From JBBROS01 sp043748985 (GTDB lineage Bacteria; Pseudomonadota; Alphaproteobacteria; Acetobacterales; Acetobacteraceae), in the NCBI GenBank assembly GCA_043748985.1, contig JAYVEG010000052.1, positions 1-6,481 on the forward strand: DNA of 6,481 nt, written 5' to 3'. The translations under genes and the position numbers were made by a program. Of this stretch, positions 1 through 5,971 are shown in pieces. The notes beneath the pieces were generated by a model. That model searched no databases. It saw only the letters and a program-made list of their open reading frames with translations, and was not told the DNA's origin. Every line of letters begins with the position of its first letter. Position 1 is the first letter of the stretch.

Positions 1-299
1 GGGGCGCCGGCCTCGGTGAGGGTGGCGTAGAGGGAGTCGCTGTCGGTGGTCTTGAACACGAGACCGTTGAGGCCGGGGGGCCAGTCCATGACATCTGTCT
101 GGCCGACGGTGCCGGGCATGACGCCGAGGAGCTCGATATAGTCGGTGCCGAGGATGGCGAGGTTGTTGCTGCTGCCCAGCGTGTGGTGGCCGCGGGGGGT
201 GAGTCGGAAGCCAAGGCGGGTGTAGAGGGCGGCGCTGTCTTCCAGCTCGTCGCGGGCGTTGATGATGACGTGGTCGATGAGGGGGATGGGCAGGGTCAT
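1..299 (-). CDS. VOC-family glyoxalase-like protein, C-terminal part missing
   Basis: Only the first 99 codons are in the window; the gene continues past the left edge. The start is the ATG at 299-297, preceded by a good ribosome site (GAAGG, 7 bases away). It overlaps the stop of the upstream flavoprotein gene by four bases (ATGA). The visible protein begins with a beta-strand carrying IDHVIIN (residues 8-14), then an alpha-helix ending in YTRLGF (26-31), then the stretch TPRGHHTLGSSNNLAILG (34-51) and DYIELLG (53-59). This is the layout of a vicinal-oxygen-chelate half-module of the glyoxalase-like kind. His10 and Glu56 sit where VOC enzymes usually place metal ligands, but this is inferred from position only. 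VOC proteins include lyases, dioxygenases, isomerases and resistance proteins, so substrate and reaction cannot be assigned. Coupling to the flavoprotein suggests the two act on related substrates. The family call is firm; the function is unknown. Confidence 0.82.
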   Translation of the reverse strand, partial: MTLPIPLIDHVIINARDELEDSAALYTRLGFRLTPRGHHTLGSSNNLAILGTDYIELLGVMPGTVGQTDVMDWPPGLNGLVFKTTDSDSLYATLTEAGA

Positions 300-1528
300 T
301 CGGCGGCCTTCGCTTGTTGGGGCGCGGTTTCGGTAGCGCGGGCGGCGAGGGCGGCTCGGGCTGTCAGCGCTGCGCGACCGGCTATGCCGAGGGCTAGGTC
401 GTCCTGGGGTGGGGCGAAGAGGCCGGCGCGAGCATCGCGGAAATAGCGTTCGAGCGGGAGGTCGGGGGTAAGACTGAAGCCGCCGGCGACGCGGAGGGCG
501 GTTTCTGTGACGGTGCAGGCGGCGTTGGTGCAGAGGTATTTTGCGGTGGCGATGCGGGCGGCGAGGGCGGGGCGGGTCTCGGGGTGCTCGGTCCAGGCGC
601 GGGCGGTGTCGTGCAGAAGGGTTCGGGCGGCGTCCAGCGCGATCTGCATGGAGCCGAGCCATTGCTGGATGTGGGGCTGGGTGGCGATGGGCGCGCCGAG
701 GGCTGGAGGGGTTCGGGTGGCGGCGTAGTCGCAGGCGGTGTCGAGAGCGGCCTGGCCGACGCCGAGGTAGACGGCGGCGAGCGGCAGCGCCCAGGGGTTT
801 GCGCCGGGCCCGGCCTGGCCAGGCATGCCGAGGGGGCGGCGTTCGACGACCCAGGCGTCGGGAACGAAGACGTTGTCGTAGATGACGTCCTCGTTGCCGG
901 CGGTGCGCAGCGCCAGGCTGTGCTGCCAAGTGGTGCGGATAGTCAGGCCCGGCGTCGGGGCGCGGACGATGGCGCTGGCGTAGTAGCCCTTTGGTGCTGC
1001 GTCGTCGGGGGGGAGGACGACACCGGTGACGAGGAACCTCAGGGCTGGGGCGGCAGTGACGAAGATCTTGTGGCCTGAGACGAGCCAGCCGCCGGCGGTG
1101 CGCTGCGCGCCGGTGGCGGGGGTGCCGCCGCGGGAGATGCTGCCGAGTTCGGTCTCGGTGACGCAGTTGTTGAGGCCGCCGCCGTGGGTAGCGAGTTCGG
1201 TGCAGATCTCGGCAAGGACCTGTTCGGGCCAGGTGCGGAGTTCCAGGGCGCGGCCGAGGACGCTGATTTCCATGGCGGCACCGAGGGCGGTGCTGGCGTC
1301 GCCGCGGGCGAGGTGTTCCTGGGCGATGACCATGTCGAGCACGCTGGCGCCTTCGCCGCCGTATCGGCGGGGTATCACGAGGCGGAGGTAGCCGCTGTCG
1401 TGGAGGTCCTGCCAATTCTCGATGGGAAAGCGGTTGGCGTGCTCGGCTGGAGCGACGCGGGCGGCGAAGCGGGAGGCCAGCTCGTCGGCGAGGGCGGCGA
1501 TGCGCTGCTGGTTACTGGTCAGGGGCAT
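296..1528 (-). CDS. Acyl-CoA dehydrogenase-family flavoprotein, atypical active site
   Basis: The 410-residue protein has the full length and domain order of the acyl-CoA dehydrogenase fold. An N-terminal helical domain (about 5-115) contains SGYLRLVIPRRYGGEG (45-60). A middle beta-barrel (about 120-235) contains CVTETELGS (122-130) and GGWLVSGHKIFVT (146-158). A C-terminal helical bundle (about 245-395) contains RVAGGFSL (346-353) and RYFRDARAGLF (361-371). Classical acyl-CoA dehydrogenases carry a catalytic Glu in the loop after the last of these (YEGT-type motif). Here that loop reads LFAPPQDDLAL and has no Glu. The protein is therefore probably not a simple fatty acyl-CoA dehydrogenase. 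It may belong to the DszC/SfnB-like flavin-dependent monooxygenases or to an uncharacterised side branch, and FAD or FMN binding is inferred from the fold. The ATG at 1528 has only a weak ribosome site. The gene end overlaps the VOC gene by four bases, implying coupling, and 83 bases separate its start from the aldolase gene. Fold certain, reaction unknown. Confidence 0.9.
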   Translation of the reverse strand: MPLTSNQQRIAALADELASRFAARVAPAEHANRFPIENWQDLHDSGYLRLVIPRRYGGEGASVLDMVIAQEHLARGDASTALGAAMEISVLGRALELRTWPEQVLAEICTELATHGGGLNNCVTETELGSISRGGTPATGAQRTAGGWLVSGHKIFVTAAPALRFLVTGVVLPPDDAAPKGYYASAIVRAPTPGLTIRTTWQHSLALRTAGNEDVIYDNVFVPDAWVVERRPLGMPGQAGPGANPWALPLAAVYLGVGQAALDTACDYAATRTPPALGAPIATQPHIQQWLGSMQIALDAARTLLHDTARAWTEHPETRPALAARIATAKYLCTNAACTVTETALRVAGGFSLTPDLPLERYFRDARAGLFAPPQDDLALGIAGRAALTARAALAARATETAPQQAKAAE

Positions 1529-1611
1529 GGGTGCAGCTTCGCCGGTTCGAGGGGGTTTTGCCAGGGGGCGACGCTTTGGGACGCGCCAGGCATTCGACAG
1601 TGCTGTGGGGC

Positions 1612-2256
1612 CTAAGCCTCGCTCTGGCCGTGTCCCAAGGGGAAGGGAGAAGATTGGTAGGTTTTTAGCCTGGTTCGGGCGGCTTCGACTTCTCGGTGGG
1701 TGAGGAGGCGGGGAGTGCCGGCGCTGCGGGCGAGGAGGTATTGGCGGCAGAGGCGTTCGAGTTCCAGGGCGGCGGCGACGGCCTGGGGGAGGGTGGGGGC
1801 GGCGGTGATCATGCCGTGGTTGGCGAGGAGGCAGGCGGTGCGGTCCTGCATGGCGGCGACGGTAAGAGTGGCGAGTTCGGGGGTGCCGAAGGTGACGTAG
1901 GGCGCGCAGCGGATCTCGCCGCCAAAGATGAGGACGGCGTAGTGGAAGATGGGGAGGGGCTCATTCAGGCAGGCGAGGGCGGTGGAGGCGTCGGCGTGGG
2001 TATGGACGATGGCGCCGAGGTCGGGGCGGGCCTGGTAGAGGGCGGTATGGAGGGGCCATTCGCTGCTGGCGCCGGGTTCGGGCGTGTCGAGGGACATCGC
2101 GACGATGGCTTCGGGGGTGATGCGCTCCGGGGAGGTGCCGGTGGGGGAGATGAGGATGCCGGCACCGTCACGGACGGAGATGTTACCGCTACTGCCGGCG
2201 ATGAGGCCCGCTTGGCCGAGGGTTTTGTAGGCCTCAGCCAGGTGCTGGCGCGTCAT
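1612..2256 (-). CDS. fucA: Class II aldolase, L-fuculose-1-phosphate aldolase-like
   Basis: The 214-residue protein is almost the same length as E. coli FucA (215). It keeps the FucA landmarks: the phosphate-binding SSGNIS (22-27) and SPTGTSPE (37-44), Glu66 in SSEWPLH, the zinc ligands His85 and His87 in IVHTHAD, and His147 in ANHGMI. The tyrosines matching FucA Tyr113 (Tyr106, in FHYAV) and the C-terminal Tyr209 (Tyr200, in LKTY) are also present, as is the APYVTFGTPEL stretch (118-128). The expected chemistry is Zn-dependent reversible cleavage of a ketose 1-phosphate to dihydroxyacetone phosphate and an aldehyde. The natural substrate may be L-fuculose 1-phosphate or a related 5-deoxypentose or rhamnulose-type phosphate. 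No kinase, isomerase or fucose transporter gene lies beside it, so a broader salvage role is possible. Its ATG shares one base with the msrA stop (TGATG) and it has no strong ribosome site of its own, which suggests translational coupling. Family certain, exact substrate uncertain. Confidence 0.88.
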   Translation of the reverse strand: MTRQHLAEAYKTLGQAGLIAGSSGNISVRDGAGILISPTGTSPERITPEAIVAMSLDTPEPGASSEWPLHTALYQARPDLGAIVHTHADASTALACLNEPLPIFHYAVLIFGGEIRCAPYVTFGTPELATLTVAAMQDRTACLLANHGMITAAPTLPQAVAAALELERLCRQYLLARSAGTPRLLTHREVEAARTRLKTYQSSPFPLGHGQSEA

Positions 2257-2804
2257 CAGGCGGCTTGTGGGGCCTTCAGGCGGTCGTTGAACATCTTTCG
2301 GAGCTTCGCGACCTTCGGTGTGATGACCGCGCGGCAGTAGCCTGACCAGGGGTTGCGGGCGAAGTAGTCCTGGTGTTCGTCCTCGGCACGCCAGAAGGTG
2401 GTGAGGGGAACGATCTCGGTGACGAGCGGGCTGCCCCAGACGCCGCTGGCGGCGATCTCGGCCTTGATGTCGGCGGCGATGGCGGCCTGGTCCTCGGATT
2501 CGGTGAGGATGATACTGCGATATTGCGGACCAATGTCGGCGCCCTGCTGATTGGGCGTGGTGGGATCGTGCATGGTGAAGAAGACGCGCAGGATGTCGGC
2601 GAGAGTGATCTGGTCAGGGTCGTACTCGAGTTGGACGACCTCGGCGTGCCCGGTGCGCTTGGCGCAGACCTGGTCGTAGGTGGGATTGGTGACGGTGCCG
2701 CCGGCGTAGCCCGAGACGGATGCGTGGACGCCGCGGAGGGCGAGGAAAACTGGCTCCAGGCACCAAAAGCAGCCGCCTCCCAGGGTGATGCGCGCGATCG
2801 CCAT
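2256..2804 (-). CDS. msrA: Peptide methionine-(S)-S-oxide reductase MsrA
   Basis: This cytoplasmic repair enzyme reduces the S-epimer of methionine sulfoxide in proteins and free methionine, using thioredoxin as the usual reductant. With the ATG at 2804 the protein has 182 residues, normal for the family. The active-site motif GGGCFWCLEP spans residues 9-18, with Cys12 as the nucleophile. YAGG (33-36), TGHAEVV (51-57), the HDPTTPNQQGADIGPQYRS block (79-97) and the NPWSGYC motif with its resolving Cys157 follow in the standard order. A second cysteine (Cys15) lies inside the active-site motif. The start is chosen because GGAG sits six bases upstream, at 2814-2811. A TTG start 18 codons further upstream has no such support and would add residues foreign to the family. 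The stop overlaps the aldolase start by one base. No msrB is visible. Confidence 0.96.
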   Translation of the reverse strand: MAIARITLGGGCFWCLEPVFLALRGVHASVSGYAGGTVTNPTYDQVCAKRTGHAEVVQLEYDPDQITLADILRVFFTMHDPTTPNQQGADIGPQYRSIILTESEDQAAIAADIKAEIAASGVWGSPLVTEIVPLTTFWRAEDEHQDYFARNPWSGYCRAVITPKVAKLRKMFNDRLKAPQAA

Positions 2805-2810
2805 GTCGTT

Positions 2811-2814
2811 CTCC
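2811..2814 (-). promoter_or_regulatory. Ribosome binding site deciding the msrA start
   Basis: On the minus strand GGAG is followed by six bases and then ATG at 2804-2802. This fixes the MsrA start just before the conserved first beta-strand and the GCFWC motif. Confidence 0.8.
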
Positions 2815-2828
2815 AGTCTTGAATGCTG

Positions 2829-2858
2829 GGCATATGTGTCGTGTCGGCGAGAAATCAA
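2829..2858 (-). promoter_or_regulatory. Possible weak sigma70-type promoter for msrA
   Basis: In the 60-base gap between the receiver gene and msrA, the minus strand reads TTGATT (2858-2853), an 18-base spacer, then TATGCC (2834-2829). These match the -35 consensus at four of six positions and the -10 consensus at only three. A transcript from here would have a short leader before the msrA ribosome site. The match is weak and could be chance. If false, msrA probably depends on read-through from the receiver gene or on an unrecognised promoter. Confidence 0.2.
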
Positions 2859-2864
2859 AGGTGG

Positions 2865-3269
2865 TCAGTTCTTCCGGGTCGTCTCGGCACGGACGACCTG
2901 GGCAACGGCCTGCATCAGGCGGTCCCAGCCGAAGGGCTTGGGCATGAAGGCCTGGGTGCCGGGGGGTTGAGGGCGTCCGCTGACGAGGAGGACGGGCATG
3001 CCGGGCCAACGGGACCTGGTTTGTTGGGCGAGTTCCAGTCCGTCCATACGGGGCATATTGATGTCGGTGATCAACAGATCGACGGGACCGCTGGCGATGA
3101 GGTGCTCGAGTGCAGCCAGGCCATCCACGGCCTCGGCCACTCTGTGGCCGGCGTCGGCCAGCATCCAGGCCGTGGCCTCGCGGACCATCGGGTCGTCGTC
3201 GACGAGCAGGATGGACAGGCGTTGCTCGGGTGCCGCGTCGGGTGCCGAGTGGGGCAGTTCGGGCTTCAT
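2865..3269 (-). CDS. Stand-alone CheY-like response regulator receiver protein
   Basis: The 134-residue protein is one receiver (REC) domain with a short N-terminal tail (about 1-16) and no output domain. The phosphorylation site is complete: the acidic pair Asp24-Asp25 in ILLVDDDPMVRE, the phospho-acceptor Asp69 in DLLITDINMPRMDG, Ser97 in LLVSG as the Thr/Ser switch residue, and Lys111 in FMPKPFG. It should be phosphorylated by a histidine kinase and act through protein contacts, for example in a phosphorelay or on a motility or kinase target. No kinase is visible here. The loop between Ser97 and Lys111 is compact and rich in proline and glycine, as in receivers attached to hybrid kinases, so it might serve such a relay. 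The reading frame stays open far upstream, antisense to the ABC ATPase gene. The ATG at 3269 is chosen because it precedes the conserved domain by a normal distance; its ribosome site is weak. It is the first gene of the minus-strand run. Confidence 0.88.
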   Translation of the reverse strand: MKPELPHSAPDAAPEQRLSILLVDDDPMVREATAWMLADAGHRVAEAVDGLAALEHLIASGPVDLLITDINMPRMDGLELAQQTRSRWPGMPVLLVSGRPQPPGTQAFMPKPFGWDRLMQAVAQVVRAETTRKN

Positions 3270-3495
3270 CGTATTGTGGGTTCCGTGCAGTTCGGACGCC
3301 AACGCGTAGGAACGTGCTCGGGTCGCAGGGCGCAATCCCCGGTGCGGACAGTTCCCCGTGATGAGCGTTCGGCCGAGCATCCGATCATGGCGCCCGAAAC
3401 GGAGACGAGACGGTATAGCCAGGGGCGTTGGTGCTCGGTATGTTCGGGTGAAGGTCGGCGACACGGCCACGCATATTCGTTGGGAACGTTCATCC
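3270..3495. other. Divergent intergenic region between receiver gene and ABC ATPase
   Basis: These 226 bases separate two divergent genes and should hold both promoters. I see no convincing -35/-10 pair on either strand. TATAGC at 3414-3419 (plus) is -10-like but lacks a good -35 partner. Several GGAAC elements occur on both strands, but none has the CGTT partner at 16-17 bases expected of an EcfG stress promoter. An 8-base perfect palindrome, GAACGTTC (3485-3492), lies three bases before the ATPase start. No small gene or RNA is supported here. Confidence 0.5.
3485..3492. promoter_or_regulatory. Short palindrome at the ATPase start, possible operator half-match
   Basis: GAACGTTC is a perfect palindrome centred on CG, ending three bases before the ATPase ATG. 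LacI-family sugar regulators often bind palindromes with a central CG, and sugar ABC operons are typical targets. The symmetry does not extend past these eight bases, the position would overlap the ribosome site, and an 8-mer can arise by chance. Confidence 0.15.
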
Positions 3496-4554
3496 ATGGC
3501 CAATGTCTCCATTCGCGGCGTCCGCAAGTCGTTCGGTTCGACCGCCATCCTGCATGGGGTGAGCATCGAGATCGCGGACGGGGAGTTCACGGTGCTGGTG
3601 GGGCCGTCGGGATGCGGCAAGAGCACGCTGCTGCGGATGCTGGCAGGGCTGGAGGAGATCGACGCGGGGGAGATCGCGATCGGTGGACGGGTGGTGAACA
3701 AGGTGCCGCCGAAGCAGCGCGACATTGCGATGGTGTTCCAGAACTACGCGCTTTATCCGCACATGACAGTGCGGAACAACATGGCATTCAGCCTCAAGCT
3801 CGCGAAGGCGCCGCAATCGGCGATCGACGAGCGGGTGAATCGGGCGGCAGAGATTTTGGGTCTGGCCGGGCTGCTGGATCGTTTTCCGCGGCAGTTGAGC
3901 GGGGGGCAGCGGCAACGGGTGGCGATGGGGCGTGCGATCGTGCGGGATCCACAGGTGTTCCTGTTCGACGAGCCATTGAGCAATCTGGATGCAAAGCTGC
4001 GGGTGCAGACTCGGGCGGAGTTGAAAGATCTGCATCAGCGATTGAAGACGACGACGATCTACGTGACGCACGACCAGATCGAGGCGATGACCATGGCGGA
4101 CAAGATCGTGGTGATGAATGGTGGGCGGGTTGAGCAGATCGGGTCGCCGCTGGAGTTGTATGATCGACCGGCGAATCAGTTCGTGGCTGGTTTCATCGGC
4201 AGCCCGGCGATGAACTTCATCCCCGGCACGGTCGAGGCGGCCGGGTTCCGGGCGGAGGGGGGCTCGCTGTGGCCGCTGCCAGCCGAGAGCGCCAACCAGA
4301 ATGGGCGGCCTGCGGTGTATGGAGTACGGCCAGAGCATCTGCAGCTGCATTCGGAGGGCGTGCCGCTGATGGTGCAGGTGGTGGAGCCGACCGGGTCCGA
4401 GACGCAGGTGCATGGGCGGCTGGGGCCGTTGGCGGTGATGGGGGCGTTCCGGGAGCGGGTGAGTGTCGCGCCCGGTCAGCCGCTGGCGGTGACGGCGGAC
4501 CCGGCGCTGGTGCATCTGTTCGATCGCGAGACAGGGGCGCGTCTCGTGGCCTGA
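3496..4554 (+). CDS. Carbohydrate ABC importer ATP-binding protein (MalK/UgpC type)
   Basis: The 352-residue protein powers sugar or polyol import by ATP hydrolysis on the cytoplasmic side. All nucleotide-binding motifs are present: Walker A GPSGCGKST (36-44), Q-loop Gln82 in VFQNYALYPHM, signature LSGGQRQR (134-141), Walker B VFLFDE (154-159), the SNLDAKLR D-loop segment (162-169), and switch His192 in YVTHDQIEAMTMAD. A C-terminal regulatory TOBE-type region follows (about 240-345), with the MalK/UgpC hallmarks GSPAMNF (235-241) and YGVRPEHL (275-282). Length and architecture match the MalK/UgpC group (about 350-370 residues). The start at 3496 is chosen because the fold begins immediately after it; an earlier in-frame ATG at 3358 would add 46 residues foreign to the family. 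The solute-binding protein gene follows after 36 bases, so the two form an operon. Permease genes are missing here. The transported sugar cannot be read from this sequence. Confidence 0.95.
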   Translation: MANVSIRGVRKSFGSTAILHGVSIEIADGEFTVLVGPSGCGKSTLLRMLAGLEEIDAGEIAIGGRVVNKVPPKQRDIAMVFQNYALYPHMTVRNNMAFSLKLAKAPQSAIDERVNRAAEILGLAGLLDRFPRQLSGGQRQRVAMGRAIVRDPQVFLFDEPLSNLDAKLRVQTRAELKDLHQRLKTTTIYVTHDQIEAMTMADKIVVMNGGRVEQIGSPLELYDRPANQFVAGFIGSPAMNFIPGTVEAAGFRAEGGSLWPLPAESANQNGRPAVYGVRPEHLQLHSEGVPLMVQVVEPTGSETQVHGRLGPLAVMGAFRERVSVAPGQPLAVTADPALVHLFDRETGARLVA

Positions 4555-4572
4555 AAGCCTTCAATGACGCCC

Positions 4573-4579
4573 AGGGGAG
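4573..4579 (+). promoter_or_regulatory. Ribosome binding site deciding the solute-binding protein start
   Basis: AGGGGAG lies 11 bases before the ATG at 4591. Spacing is slightly long, but the match is strong. It favours 4591 over the in-frame ATG at 4564, which has no comparable site and would put this element inside the coding region. Confidence 0.65.
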
Positions 4580-4590
4580 ATCACAGAATA

Positions 4591-5922
4591 ATGTACGACT
4601 TGAATCGTCGCCAGCTCGGGCTGGGTGTGGGTGCGGCCACGGCTGCGGGGTTGATCGGGTCGGGGGCGCAGGCTGCGATCCCCGTGGTGGATGTGCCGCC
4701 GCTGAACCTGCCGATCGAGAAGGGCGCGAGCCTGCGGGTGCTTCGGCCGGCAAAGTTCGTTGATCCCGATGAGCGGATCTGGAACGAGAACACCAAGAAG
4801 TTCAGCGAGGCGACGGGCTGTGCGGTGAAGGTGGACTATTCCGGGTGGGAAGATCTGCGGCCGCAGACCGCGGTTACGGCGAACACCGGGGCCGGGCCGG
4901 ATGTGGTTGTGGGGTGGACGGATGATCCGCATCTGTATTCGGACAAGCTGCTGGATTTGACGGATATCGCGACGTATCTCGGCAAGAAGTACGGCGGCTG
5001 GTATCCGCTGGCGGAGAAGTATGGGAAGAAGTTCAAGACGGACCAGTGGATCGCAATTCCGATGGGCGCCAGTGGCGGGCCGGCGGTGTATCGGATCAGC
5101 TGGCTGAAAGAGATCGGGTACGACACGTTCCCGAAGACGACGGACCAGTTGCTGGATATGTGCCGGAAGCTGCAGAAGTCGGGGCATCCTGCCGGGTTCG
5201 CGCTGGGGCATGCGGTGGGGGATGCGAACGCGTTCTGCTACTGGCTGCTCTGGGCGTTCGGAGGGAACCTGATCGACGAGAACGGCAAGGTGATCATCAA
5301 CTCCAAGGAGACGATCGAGGCGCTGAAGTATGTGAAGGCGCTGTATCCGACGTTTATTCCTGGGACGAACTCCTGGCTTGATCCCAGCAACAACAAGGCG
5401 ATGCTGGCGGGCGAGATCGCGGCGACGCAGAACGGGGTGTCGTTGTATTTCTCAGCGAGGAACAGCAAGGACGAGTCGTTGCAGAAGGTCGCGGCGGACA
5501 TGAACCATGCGCGGATGCCGATCGGGCCTTCGGGGAAGAGTGCGGAGAGCGCGAACGCGATCAACGCGATGATTTTCAAGCATACGAAGTATCCGAATGC
5601 GGCGAAGGCCTACTTGGCTTTCATGATGGAGGCACCGCAGTATGACCGATGGCTGACGGACAGCTTCGGTTACTGGGGCCAGCCGCTGAAGGCTTACGAG
5701 GCCAGTGCGGTTTGGACGAACGACCCGAAGGTCGCGGTGTACAAGGATACGATGGCCGATAGCCGGTGGCTGGCTTATCCGGGGGCCATTACCGAAGCTT
5801 CGGGTGCGGTTGTGGCCGACTATGTCGTTGTGGACATGATGGCGGCGGCGGCGACGGGGCAGAGTTCGCCGGAGGACGCGGCGAAGGAAGCGGAGCGGCG
5901 GGCTAAGCGATATTACCGTTAA
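4591..5922 (+). CDS. Sugar ABC transporter solute-binding protein, Tat-type signal
   Basis: The 443-residue protein is a family 1 extracellular solute-binding protein that should capture a carbohydrate in the periplasm for ABC import. The N-terminus has twin arginines (NRRQLGLG, 5-12), a weakly hydrophobic Gly/Ala-rich core, and a likely cut after AQA (26-28). This looks like a Tat rather than a Sec signal. Mature-protein landmarks include the first-lobe GPDVVVGWTDDPHLY (102-116), the IAIPMGASGGPAVYRISWL hinge-side segment (154-172), FPKTTDQLLD (180-189), and the second-lobe GYWGQPLKAYE (360-370). Aromatic residues are frequent in the central lobes, as expected for a sugar site. Three cysteines (77, 191, 216) occur in the exported part, and there is no lipobox. 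The start at 4591 has a Shine-Dalgarno match and places the twin arginines at 6-7. The ATPase gene is directly upstream and an inverted repeat follows the stop. Ligand unknown. Confidence 0.92.
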   Translation: MYDLNRRQLGLGVGAATAAGLIGSGAQAAIPVVDVPPLNLPIEKGASLRVLRPAKFVDPDERIWNENTKKFSEATGCAVKVDYSGWEDLRPQTAVTANTGAGPDVVVGWTDDPHLYSDKLLDLTDIATYLGKKYGGWYPLAEKYGKKFKTDQWIAIPMGASGGPAVYRISWLKEIGYDTFPKTTDQLLDMCRKLQKSGHPAGFALGHAVGDANAFCYWLLWAFGGNLIDENGKVIINSKETIEALKYVKALYPTFIPGTNSWLDPSNNKAMLAGEIAATQNGVSLYFSARNSKDESLQKVAADMNHARMPIGPSGKSAESANAINAMIFKHTKYPNAAKAYLAFMMEAPQYDRWLTDSFGYWGQPLKAYEASAVWTNDPKVAVYKDTMADSRWLAYPGAITEASGAVVADYVVVDMMAAAATGQSSPEDAAKEAERRAKRYYR

Positions 5923-5942
5923 GGCCTAATCACCATCACCTG

Positions 5943-5970
5943 GCCCTCTTTCGCAAGTGCGGGGGAGGGC
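5943..5970 (+). terminator. Hairpin terminator between convergent genes
   Basis: GCCCTC (5943-5948) pairs with GAGGGC (5965-5970). The inner TTT (5949-5951) faces GGG (5962-5964), and CGC (5952-5954) pairs with GCG (5959-5961) around a four-base AAGT loop. In plus-strand RNA this gives an unbroken 12-pair stem with three U-G wobbles. In minus-strand RNA the same positions are C-A mismatches, so the hairpin should mainly serve the solute-binding protein transcript. The following bases (GTTACTTTGG) form only a poor U-tract, so efficiency is uncertain. Confidence 0.5.
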
Positions 5971-5971
5971 G

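Noticed and set aside
1529..1611. Gap between the aldolase and flavoprotein genes as a promoter or terminator site
   Set aside because: I found no -35/-10 pair and no stable inverted repeat. The repeated GACGC is direct, not inverted.
1696..2340. Plus-strand Gly/Glu/Val-rich frame opposite the aldolase gene
   Set aside because: It is a mirror of a clearly conserved aldolase and has no recognisable fold.
2805..2858. TTG start giving an 18-residue extension of MsrA
   Set aside because: It has no ribosome site, while the ATG at 2804 has GGAG at ideal spacing.
3309..3345. GGAAC element in the divergent region as an EcfG general-stress promoter
   Set aside because: No CGTT-like -10 element lies 16-17 bases downstream; the bases there read CGCAA or similar.
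3358..3495. 46-residue N-terminal extension of the ABC ATPase from the ATG at 3358
   Set aside because: The extension is Arg-rich and foreign to the family, and the conserved first strand begins right after the ATG at 3496.
3270..3725. Upstream extension of the receiver protein to 286 residues
   Set aside because: The added 152 residues are antisense to the ATPase N-terminus and resemble no domain. The ATG at 3269 gives a normal single receiver.
2823..4133. Long plus-strand open frame of over 400 codons covering msrA's upstream gap, the receiver gene and half of the ATPase gene
   Set aside because: It runs antisense to the receiver gene and out of frame through the ATPase gene. It has no domain and a composition typical of a GC-rich shadow frame.
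3490..4515. Minus-strand open frame of about 340 codons opposite the ATPase gene
   Set aside because: The translation is a low-complexity run rich in Arg, His, Leu and Pro, as expected from the antisense of G-ending codons. The plus-strand ATPase has every family motif.
5926..5941. CACCATCACC run just after the binding-protein stop resembling a His-tag coding segment
   Set aside because: It lies after the stop codon in untranslated sequence, and short repeats like this arise by chance.
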